Assembly: GCA_018659505.1 (NCBI GenBank)
Contig: JABJMI010000336.1
Coordinates: 1-13,164, forward strand
Origin: Planctomicrobium sp.
Lineage (GTDB): Bacteria; Planctomycetota; Planctomycetia; Planctomycetales; Planctomycetaceae
DNA length: 13,164 bases
Direction: 5' to 3'
The notes under the pieces are model-generated. The model made no database searches, was not told the origin of the DNA, and saw only the letters and a program-made list of their open reading frames with translations. A program made the position numbers and the translations under genes. Below, piece after piece: positions 7,556 through 13,164 of this stretch (position 1 is its first letter; the number at the start of each line of letters is the position of its first letter).

Positions 7556-7690
7556 TTTAGACAGGATGAACATGATCTACAGGATAAAAAAAGATATTGC
7601 GACGAGAGCTTATCAGGATATTATTCGAGAGACCGAAATCGCTTTTTAATTTATCATGTCAATCATGTTCATCCTGTCTAGTTTTCTTTT
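7556..7690. repeat. Repeat copy 2 (upstream of the GxxExxY gene)
   Basis: About 135 bp, a direct repeat of 7035-7167. The 18-bp motif occurs at 7559-7576 and inverted at 7662-7679. Most differences from copy 1 fall in a short variable stretch near 7607-7626; both ends are almost unchanged. It fills the space between the leuB stop (7701) and the GxxExxY start (7532), ending 23 bp before the latter, so it forms most of that gene's upstream region. Confidence 0.9.
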
Positions 7691-7700
7691 CCTCCGCAAA

Positions 7701-8780
7701 CTACCTCGAAAGTTCAGCGAGGACTTTCTCACCCATCTCGATAGTTCCTAATGCGACCTCGTTTTCTTTAGCGAGGTCTTTCGTACGATGTCCGGCTGCG
7801 AGGACAGCGTCGACAGCTTTCTCGATGGCAACGGCTTCTTCTTCCATTGAGAGGGAATGCCGCAATAACATGGCGGCTGCCAGGATTGTTGCTAACGGAT
7901 TTGCAATTCCTAAGCCAGCGATGTCAGGTGCAGATCCGTGAATCGGTTCGTACAAACCAGGACCGTCGCTGCCAATTGATGCGGAAGGCAAAAGCCCCAT
8001 TGATCCGGGAAGCATGGAACCTTCGTCTGTGAGGATATCTCCAAACATATTTCCGGTCACTACGACATCAAAAGTTGATGGTCGAGAGATCAAGTGCATC
8101 GCCATCGCATCGACTAAGACGACATCATATTTCAAGTCTGGAAACTCTTCTTTGACGACCCGTTCTGCCACTTTACGCCATAACCGAGAGGCTTCCAGAA
8201 CATTCGCTTTGTCGACAGAAGTTAGATGTCCACCGCGACCTTGAGCCGCCTTCGCTGCGATGCGGACAACACGTTCCACTTCGTGAGTGCTATAGACCAT
8301 CGTACTGGTGGCAGTTTCTGAGCCATCCTCATTTTGTTCGATCTTTGATTCACCGAAGTAAATGCCTCCGGTCAATTCTCGAATGAAAAGAATGTCAGTT
8401 CCTTCCACGATTTCACGTCGTAATGGAGATGAATCGAGAAGAAACTCGTGAGTTGTAATCGGTCGAAGATTCGCGAAGAGCCCGAGTTCTTTACGGATCT
8501 TAAGGAGACCTGCTTCTGGTCGTGTCTTGGCAGTGGGATCATCCCACTTAGGACCACCGACTGCACCGAGGAGAATTCCATCCGATTTGCGGCAGGCTTC
8601 CAATGTTGCCTCAGGAAGCGGGTCACCGAAGTCATCAATCGCATTGCCACCGATGGGGTGAGTTTCAAAGCTGAATTCGTGTCCGAATTTCTGACCAACA
8701 GCGGCAAGAACTTTTCGACCTTCTTCGGTCACTTCCGGTCCAATTCCATCTCCCGGCAGGAGAACAATCTTTGCATTCAC
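7701..8780 (-). CDS. leuB: 3-isopropylmalate dehydrogenase
   Basis: A 359-residue cytoplasmic enzyme of leucine biosynthesis. It oxidises 3-isopropylmalate with NAD+ to the 2-oxo acid that decarboxylates to 2-oxoisocaproate. The length matches bacterial LeuB (about 360). Markers in order: [11 protein letters not shown] (7-17), [10 protein letters not shown] (71-80), [12 protein letters not shown] (96-107) with substrate Arg residues, [11 protein letters not shown] (133-143) with Arg134 and Tyr141, VDKANVLE (189-196) with Lys191, and the family signature [19 protein letters not shown] (244-262) with Asp248 and Asp252 for the metal. GSAPDIAG (282-289) is the cofactor-binding loop. The start is a GTG (8778-8780) behind a weak AAGG; no ATG fits better. 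Other leu genes are not in the window, so the pathway is dispersed or lies elsewhere. Confidence 0.97.
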   Translation of the reverse strand: MNAKIVLLPGDGIGPEVTEEGRKVLAAVGQKFGHEFSFETHPIGGNAIDDFGDPLPEATLEACRKSDGILLGAVGGPKWDDPTAKTRPEAGLLKIRKELGLFANLRPITTHEFLLDSSPLRREIVEGTDILFIRELTGGIYFGESKIEQNEDGSETATSTMVYSTHEVERVVRIAAKAAQGRGGHLTSVDKANVLEASRLWRKVAERVVKEEFPDLKYDVVLVDAMAMHLISRPSTFDVVVTGNMFGDILTDEGSMLPGSMGLLPSASIGSDGPGLYEPIHGSAPDIAGLGIANPLATILAAAMLLRHSLSMEEEAVAIEKAVDAVLAAGHRTKDLAKENEVALGTIEMGEKVLAELSR

Positions 8781-8884
8781 TTCGCTAACCTTACTAAATG
8801 ATGATCAATTTTGACTAATACGCTGCAAACGTATACTGCACTCAATCGAGTGCGAAGAATCACGAATCAATTTGTTAGATAACC

Positions 8885-8900
8885 TTGTCAGTCCTGACAA
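8885..8900. promoter_or_regulatory. Operator-like dyad upstream of leuB
   Basis: TTGTCAG-TC-CTGACAA is a perfect 7+7 inverted repeat with a two-base spacer, 105 bp ahead of the leuB start in the 170-bp gap after the esterase gene. The spacing and symmetry suit a dimeric repressor or activator. It could also be a weak terminator of the esterase gene, but no T-run follows. No regulator is assigned. Confidence 0.4.
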
Positions 8901-8950
8901 ATGGCTCAAAAGCCTTGATTCTGAACGAGAGTATTCTTGAACCGCTGATC

Positions 8951-9907
8951 TTAACGTCGAGGCTGTTTCAAAACGACTTCAGGAATCAATATTTCCGTTT
9001 TATACAACTGCTGGTTCCAAAACTTAGAGACAATCTCGTCGACTTCTTTGCTGCGGAATCCACCATGACCACCTCCTTCAATAGTGATCAAGGTTGATGA
9101 GACTTCTGTTTTATCAAGCAATTCGTCAAATTTTCGCGACTGATCAAACGGAACCAATGGGTCTTCGGTTCCATGGATAATCAAAAACCTTGCATCATCA
9201 GTTGAGACATAATGAATCGGCGAAGCGGCATTGGTTTGCTCTTTTAGCTTCTGAATTGGTCCTCCCATCAACTTCGACTCAGGAGAGTTCGGAGCGTTGT
9301 GGTCCATCTTTCCGGGGAAGTCATTCATTGTGAGCAATTCCGTGGGACCGAAGAAATCGACCACAGCAGCGACCCGACTCGATTGTTCGAGGTGCTCTCC
9401 CAGTTTGCCTTCGAGTTCTTTGACGCCTCCTGTCGTTCCTAGCATTGCAACAAGATGACCTCCCGCGGATGTTCCAATCACACCAATTCGCTCTGGGTCG
9501 ATTCCATACTTTTCTGCATTCCCTTTCAGCCAGCGAATGGCAGCTTTGCAATCGTGAATTTGAGCCGGCCAGATGGCGTGGTGACTCAACCGGTAATTGA
9601 TCGACGCTCCTACAAATTTACCTGATGCGACCAATTCATTCACGAATCGATTCCCGCCAGCCTTGTCCCCATTCTGCCAAGCACCACCATGAATATAAAC
9701 AATCAGCGGCAATTGCTCAGCTGATCTATTCGTTGGAAGGTACAGATCGAGTCGTTGGCGTTCATGCTCATCCGTCACGTAAGCGACATTTCGCACGACT
9801 TCAATTTCATGAGAGCTCGCTGTTTGATTCTGTTGTGCGTTCAGTGTTTCACAACAAGAGAATGTCAACAAAATCAAAAGTGCGTGAAGGCACTGACGTC
9901 GCTGCAT
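8951..9907 (-). CDS. Exported alpha/beta-hydrolase, BD-FAE-like esterase
   Basis: About 318 residues. The signal peptide begins at the ATG at 9905-9907 (MQRRQCLHALLILLTFSCC, cleavage after LNA). The open frame extends 22 codons further to a TTG, but without a ribosome site. The catalytic parts are all visible in order: HGGAW oxyanion motif (73-77), nucleophile Ser147 in GTSAGG, Asp249 in HGTEDPLVP, and His281 in GGGHGGF. This layout belongs to the carboxylesterase group that includes BD-FAE-like feruloyl/acetyl-xylan esterases and kynurenine formamidase relatives. The likely action is hydrolysis of an ester, such as on plant or algal polysaccharide, outside the cytoplasm. The exact substrate cannot be read. 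It points the same way as leuB but is separated by a 170-bp gap with a dyad. Confidence 0.9.
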   Translation of the reverse strand: MQRRQCLHALLILLTFSCCETLNAQQNQTASSHEIEVVRNVAYVTDEHERQRLDLYLPTNRSAEQLPLIVYIHGGAWQNGDKAGGNRFVNELVASGKFVGASINYRLSHHAIWPAQIHDCKAAIRWLKGNAEKYGIDPERIGVIGTSAGGHLVAMLGTTGGVKELEGKLGEHLEQSSRVAAVVDFFGPTELLTMNDFPGKMDHNAPNSPESKLMGGPIQKLKEQTNAASPIHYVSTDDARFLIIHGTEDPLVPFDQSRKFDELLDKTEVSSTLITIEGGGHGGFRSKEVDEIVSKFWNQQLYKTEILIPEVVLKQPRR

Positions 9908-10471
9908 TTTGAAACTTTCGTTTATGGATTGATTGTCACCGTTCACGGAAAACGATTGAACATTAGGAATCAAAGAGAGCAGAGGAGTATTGAGGACCTG
10001 ATGATAAAGCCACTTGGAGTATCAGGTTGGCACATGCTGTGTTTTGAATTCTACCAACTTAGGAACTGACCCGTATTAAAATCCCGATATAAGCCGTTTG
10101 GGCGTTAGCTCAACGGTATCAGTCTTGTGGAAAATGAGTCGGTCGATTCGCAATGGTACAACATTTGAGCTCGGAAGTGACAGTCTTTTATCTGTCATGT
10201 TGCCAGGGCAGGATGCCTTCTTTGTCTGATTCTTCATCAACTACCACACGGGTTATTGACGAGGTTCGAAAAGATGGAATTCCATCAAAAGGGTGAATTT
10301 TGCTCTTGGCAATGAATGCACCAATTGAAGCACATTTATTGATTGCAGTAAAAATACAACGGGAAATTTCCATTTGAGATGTATTCTTTCCTCAAATGAA
10401 ACGCTTACATCGAATTCGCAACCTATCTTCTATGTTACGTGACAAAATTGCGACCCACTAAGGAACTGATA
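9908..10471. other. Gap without a convincing gene
   Basis: This stretch of about 560 bp holds the divergent upstream regions of the esterase gene and the orphan gene at 10472. Visible items are a tRNA-like fragment near 10100 and a short hairpin, TGACAG/CTGTCA, at 10178-10197. A 61-codon open frame on the - strand (10188-10373) has no recognisable features or ribosome site and is not called. Confidence 0.6.
10100..10163 (+). pseudogene. Possible decayed tRNA fragment
   Basis: GGGCGTTAGCTCAACGGTA looks like a tRNA 5' acceptor strand, T8-A9, D-stem and D-loop. About 20 bases later GGTCGATTCG resembles a TPsiC arm. The anticodon stem, variable loop and closing acceptor strand do not pair, so a working tRNA is unlikely. 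Chance resemblance is possible. Confidence 0.25.
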
Positions 10472-10984
10472 ATGTCAATTACGAAATCAACAAATGTTGT
10501 TCAGTCAGGGAACTTTGAGTGGATCGATCTACTTTCACGAATCCAAAATCGAATTGCCCCGCTCCTCAATGAAAAACGTAACAGAAAGCGGATTTTGAAG
10601 GCGATGAAGGAAGTCATGGTCATAGTGGTGAACTTCGCTGACAGCCAATTTCCTGAAGATAAATTCGATGCCATGCAGGTCAAAGTGACTGCACTTTATC
10701 AGCAAATTGTGAACATCGAGGAAAAAATTGACTATCAACTCTACTACAAACTCGGCAGCGTTTTAGGATTTGGACGAGGGTATAAAACTGATCTGGAAGA
10801 ACGATATCAGGAAATTCACAAAGATTCTGTAGCATTGATTCGTAATGTTTTCTACGAATCTATTCTCCTATCTGGTACCGATGGAGCGACTGCAAAGGAC
10901 ATTTTTGACGGCGTTGATGCCTTGACGTCCGGACTTGAGTCCGTCTTTAAGTCGTCAAAGTTTACTGACCTAATCTTATCCTAA
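10472..10984 (+). CDS. Hypothetical helical protein
   Basis: Not recognised. The protein is 170 residues from the ATG at 10472, which has AAGGA seven bases upstream; an open frame reaches a GTG at 10439 with no ribosome site. It has no signal peptide or membrane segment and looks soluble and mostly alpha-helical. A basic stretch (NEKRNRKRILKAMKEV, about 33-48) is followed by amphipathic helices and a Gly-containing turn, GSVLGFGRGYKTDLEE (about 95-110). There is no catalytic motif, zinc site or DNA-binding signature that I can name. It is isolated: the esterase gene is divergent and far away, and the decayed peptidase follows 30-odd bases downstream. The codon pattern and clean ribosome site suggest a real gene. 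Confidence 0.6.
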   Translation: MSITKSTNVVQSGNFEWIDLLSRIQNRIAPLLNEKRNRKRILKAMKEVMVIVVNFADSQFPEDKFDAMQVKVTALYQQIVNIEEKIDYQLYYKLGSVLGFGRGYKTDLEERYQEIHKDSVALIRNVFYESILLSGTDGATAKDIFDGVDALTSGLESVFKSSKFTDLILS

Positions 10985-11016
10985 ATCGATTCCGGTCTAA
11001 CAAAATATTTTCAAGA

Positions 11017-11511
11017 ATTAATTCCTGTGAACTCTCCAACGGGATCCGTGTTGTTACCGAGGCGATTCCCTCTGTCCGTTCCGCATCTATTTGCGTACTC
11101 GTCTCCGCCAGCCCTCAAGACGAACCAGAAGATAAGGGTGGATTGGCACACTTCACTGATCATGCCCATTTTCAAGGAACGAGTAATAGAAACTCTACAG
11201 CGATTGCGAAGCTGATCGATGAATCTGGCGGGCAATTGGGTGGATTTACTGGTCGTGATTACACTTGTTCTTACGCTAACGTGATGGATGATAACGTAAC
11301 CATTGCAATTGATTTGCTCGGAGATATTCTACTGAATTCAACATTTCCTGAACAAAATTTGGCTCGCGCGAGAGAAGCCATTGTTCACGAAATCGTGATG
11401 AGTCTTGATTATCGGCTAAATCTTGTTCACCAAACGATTCGGTAAAATATCTGACATGGACACCACACTGGAGGATCTATCGTAGGCGCTCCGGAATCGG
11501 TTGGAAATTGA
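11017..11511 (+). pseudogene. Decayed M16 zinc peptidase, N-terminal part
   Basis: One reading frame carries clear similarity to the N-terminal domain of M16 (insulinase/processing-protease type) peptidases: LSNGIRVVTEAIPSVRSASI, then DEPEDKGGLAHF, TGRDYTCSYANVMDD, and AREAIVHEI. The zinc motif HxxEH reads HFTDH (11149-11163), with Glu replaced by Asp. The third ligand Glu is present 76 residues after the second His. There is no start codon where one is expected. In-frame stops occur at 11443-11445 and 11452-11454, after which family-like sequence resumes (GGSIVGAPESVG) until TGA at 11509-11511. Intact members exceed 400 residues, so only about 165 codons remain. This is a dead fragment. Confidence 0.82.
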
Positions 11512-11520
11512 TGAGCTAAG

Positions 11521-12474
11521 ATGGCTGTCGAATACTTGGAAGTGGCGATCAAGGCCGCACCTAATAACGACGTCGTGAAGATGTTCCTTGATTTGGCACA
11601 TCACTTTCAAAATTTCGATCCCAACAATAGCAGTATTGAGGAATTGAAATCGAGTGTCCGTGTCACCAGAAAAATAGAAATCTCAGCCCCTGAAGTGGTT
11701 GCAGCCAAGCCTTCGCCAGTAGACATCGAGACGGAAACTACTTCAGTTGAAACCGAAGCAGATGTTGACGTCACAGTGGACGCCGACTTAGGCGAGGACG
11801 ACTTGAACACTGTCGAAATTCCTGAACCTGAAATTGCGGAAATCGAGCAGCCGGTTGAGTCGCAAGAACCGACAGTGGAACAGGTGGAAGAAGATCTCGT
11901 CATAGAGTCAGTAGAACCAGAACCTGTCCCAGAACCAGAAGCGGAAATTCTACAGGAAATCAACGATCTCTCACAAAACATTTCCAGCAGTGTTGAACCA
12001 GTCGTCGAAGCCGAGGTCATTGTCGAACAAGAACAAGATCTCGTACAGGAATCAACTGCTGACATTAGCGACTATGTTTCGACCGAAACTCAGGCTCCCT
12101 TGATCCTGGCAGTCGACGACAGCCCAACGATTCGCAAGCTGCTGACGATGACTCTTGAGTCAGCGGGGTTTCGAGTCATGACTGCAGAAAATGGTCTGGA
12201 TGCAGTGAAGATGTTCTCTCAGGTGACACCCGAACTGGTCTTGCTCGATGTCAACATGCCGAAAATGAATGGCTACAAGTTGTGCAAACTGATTAAGAGC
12301 CACGCGTCAACCAAGTCGATTCCGGTCATTATGCTATCGGGAAAAGATGGTCTCTTCAACAAGTTGAAGGGAACAATGGTTGGCTGCAACGATTACATCA
12401 CAAAGCCGTTTGAGGCAGCCGCGCTCGTTGAACACGTCCGCCAGTATCTCCCAGAAGAAGTGCTTGTCGATTGA
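11521..12474 (+). CDS. Response regulator (PilG-like) with acidic linker and TPR-like stump
   Basis: 317 residues. Residues 1-30 (MAVEYLEVAIKAAPNNDVVK and onward) look like the end of a tetratricopeptide repeat. Residues 50-190 are a very acidic Glu/Val/Pro linker. Residues 193-311 are a receiver domain: acidic pair Asp199-Asp200 in VDDSPTIRKLL, phosphoacceptor Asp243 in LLDVNMPKMNG, Ser273 in MLSGKDG, and Lys295 in TKPF. The sequence style is that of PilG/CheY-type regulators, which relay signals from a CheA-like kinase to twitching pili or motors. There is no output domain after the receiver. A TGA stands three codons before the ATG, so the gene cannot extend upstream as it is. No strong ribosome site is visible. 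The partial repeat at the very N-terminus suggests a 5' truncation, next to the peptidase debris. Confidence 0.85.
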   Translation: MAVEYLEVAIKAAPNNDVVKMFLDLAHHFQNFDPNNSSIEELKSSVRVTRKIEISAPEVVAAKPSPVDIETETTSVETEADVDVTVDADLGEDDLNTVEIPEPEIAEIEQPVESQEPTVEQVEEDLVIESVEPEPVPEPEAEILQEINDLSQNISSSVEPVVEAEVIVEQEQDLVQESTADISDYVSTETQAPLILAVDDSPTIRKLLTMTLESAGFRVMTAENGLDAVKMFSQVTPELVLLDVNMPKMNGYKLCKLIKSHASTKSIPVIMLSGKDGLFNKLKGTMVGCNDYITKPFEAAALVEHVRQYLPEEVLVD

Positions 12475-12541
12475 TGTACGCAGTCCGTTGATCGCAACAT
12501 TCTTTTCAAGTGTTCAATTTCGAAAAAATGAGTCATAGGCT

Positions 12542-12928
12542 ATGGAAACTGCCCTACAAACATGTCGTGTTCTTGTTGTTGACGATAGTCCCACCTCTTT
12601 GAGTTATGTCTCGAAAATTCTGGAAGAATCAGGATTTGAAGTCATGCAAACTCAAGACGGAGAGTCGGCGATCGAGATTGCGGAAAACGAAAAACTGAAT
12701 GTTCTTTTACTCGATATCATCTTGCCTAAAAAAAACGGGTTTCAGGTCTGTCGAGAGTTGAAGTCAAATGCCTTAACAAGTGATCTAAAAATCATCTTGT
12801 TAAGTTCAAAGAGTCAGGAGACCGACCGATTTTGGGGTCAACGCCAAGGTGCGGATGCCTATCTAACAAAACCGGTGGACCCTGGAGAATTAGTGTCCAT
12901 CGTGCGAGCAGTTGCTCGCGGCAGCTGA
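12542..12928 (+). CDS. Single-domain response regulator (PilH-like)
   Basis: 128 residues, consisting of nothing but a receiver domain. The acidic pair is Asp14-Asp15 in VVDDSPTSL, the phosphoacceptor is Asp58 in LLLDIILPKKNG, the switch is Ser88 in LLSSKSQ, and the lysine is Lys110 in LTKP. FWGQRQGADAYLTKPV is characteristic of the PilH/CheY-like regulators that accompany PilG in Chp-type chemosensory systems. It lies 67 bp after the larger regulator on the same strand, so both may be phosphorylated by the same CheA-type kinase. No kinase, CheW or receptor gene is seen before the window ends. The PilH label rests on motif style and on the pairing, and is less certain than the receiver assignment. 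Confidence 0.88.
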   Translation: METALQTCRVLVVDDSPTSLSYVSKILEESGFEVMQTQDGESAIEIAENEKLNVLLLDIILPKKNGFQVCRELKSNALTSDLKIILLSSKSQETDRFWGQRQGADAYLTKPVDPGELVSIVRAVARGS

Positions 12929-12965
12929 TTCGATCGTTCCCTGTTTTAATTCAGTACCAAGTGAA

Positions 12966-12986
12966 CTGCGCTGAAGTTGCGCGCAG
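12966..12986 (+). terminator. GC-rich hairpin after the PilH-like gene
   Basis: CTGCGC (12966-12971) pairs with GCGCAG (12981-12986) around a nine-base loop, 38 bp beyond the stop. No clear T-run follows, so Rho-independent termination is doubtful. It may be only a spacer hairpin before the next gene. Confidence 0.25.
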
Positions 12987-13052
12987 AGCGAGCAGCACAT
13001 TTGTGTTGCGGTTCAACTTTCATCCCCCTTATCGGCGATATTGAGGTGCCTG

Positions 13053-13164
13053 ATGCCCCGGAAGAAGAAATCGAGAAAAAAGAATCCTCCTCAAGGACAG
13101 GATTCAGTGAATCCAACTCCTGTACCTGCGGAGGATCCGAATGGTGATCTCACCGCAGAGTCAA
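13053..13164 (+). CDS. Start of an unidentified gene with a basic N-terminus
   Basis: An ATG at 13053 has GAGGTG four bases upstream and opens a frame that runs off the window after 37 codons. The peptide starts MPRKKKSRKKNPPQGQ and continues as a polar, Pro/Asp/Glu-containing, probably disordered stretch. There is no signal peptide. In Chp-like loci a CheW, receptor or kinase gene often follows the two regulators, but nothing in these residues shows which, if any, this is. Confidence 0.6.
   Translation, partial: MPRKKKSRKKNPPQGQDSVNPTPVPAEDPNGDLTAES

Noticed and set aside
7035..7690. CRISPR array
   Set aside because: The 18-bp motif occurs four times but in alternating orientation, with unequal spacing and a protein gene in the middle. 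There are no regular spacers and no cas genes.
10188..10373. 61-codon - strand open frame
   Set aside because: No ribosome site, no motif and no coding-like neighbours; treated as chance.
11027..11215. 62-codon + strand frame overlapping the peptidase relic
   Set aside because: The peptidase similarity is in a different frame; this one has no family resemblance.
11607..12065. 152-codon Ser/Thr-rich open frame on the - strand
   Set aside because: It is the antisense shadow of the Glu/Val/Pro-rich linker of the response regulator; low-complexity Ser runs are the complement of Glu codons.

Overview
The window looks like a chromosomal segment from a Gram-negative bacterium. A planctomycete of moderate GC content (Gimesia/Rubinisphaera-like) is my best guess. 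This is inferred from the mix of gene families: a PEP-CTERM-sorted secreted protein, a K+-dependent-type membrane pyrophosphatase with an extra soluble insertion, a GxxExxY protein among repeats, an exported BD-FAE-like esterase, and frequent GTG/TTG starts. No rRNA or taxonomic marker is present, so the lineage is not proven.

Layout. (1) 1-140: the last 33 codons of an IS3-family transposase and the probable end of the element. (2) 155-926: a 12-bp perfect inverted repeat followed by a PEP-CTERM protein gene on the + strand. (3) 965-9907: eight genes, all on the - strand. In order of transcription they are an exported alpha/beta-hydrolase, leuB (leucine synthesis), a GxxExxY PD-(D/E)XK-fold protein, a thioredoxin-like lipoprotein, a DUF2062 membrane protein, a PfkB sugar/nucleoside kinase, the membrane pyrophosphatase hppA, and the ribosome silencing factor rsfS. 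Most have their own intergenic gap, so they are probably several transcription units. Only DUF2062-pfkB (44-bp gap) looks tightly coupled. (4) 9908-10471: a gap with no convincing gene, holding a tRNA-like fragment. (5) 10472-10984: an orphan helical protein. (6) 11017-11511: the decayed N-terminal part of an M16 zinc peptidase. (7) 11521-12928: two response regulators of PilG/PilH type, the first with a long acidic linker and what may be the stump of a TPR domain. (8) 13053-end: the start of a further gene with a very basic N-terminus.

The most unusual structure is 7035-7690. The GxxExxY gene is bracketed by two directly repeated copies of a ~134-bp element, roughly 90% identical to each other. 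Each copy ends in inverted repeats of an 18-bp motif, so that motif occurs four times in alternating orientation. The downstream copy supplies the last three residues and the stop codon of the gene, so gene and repeats look like one unit placed between leuB and the thioredoxin-like gene. The second area of interest is 10980-11530, where peptidase debris abuts a regulator gene that seems to have lost its 5' part.

Functionally the block is mostly housekeeping: leucine biosynthesis, pyrophosphate-driven ion pumping, ribosome hibernation, and envelope redox or transport. I see no complete defence system, CRISPR array or secondary-metabolite cluster.
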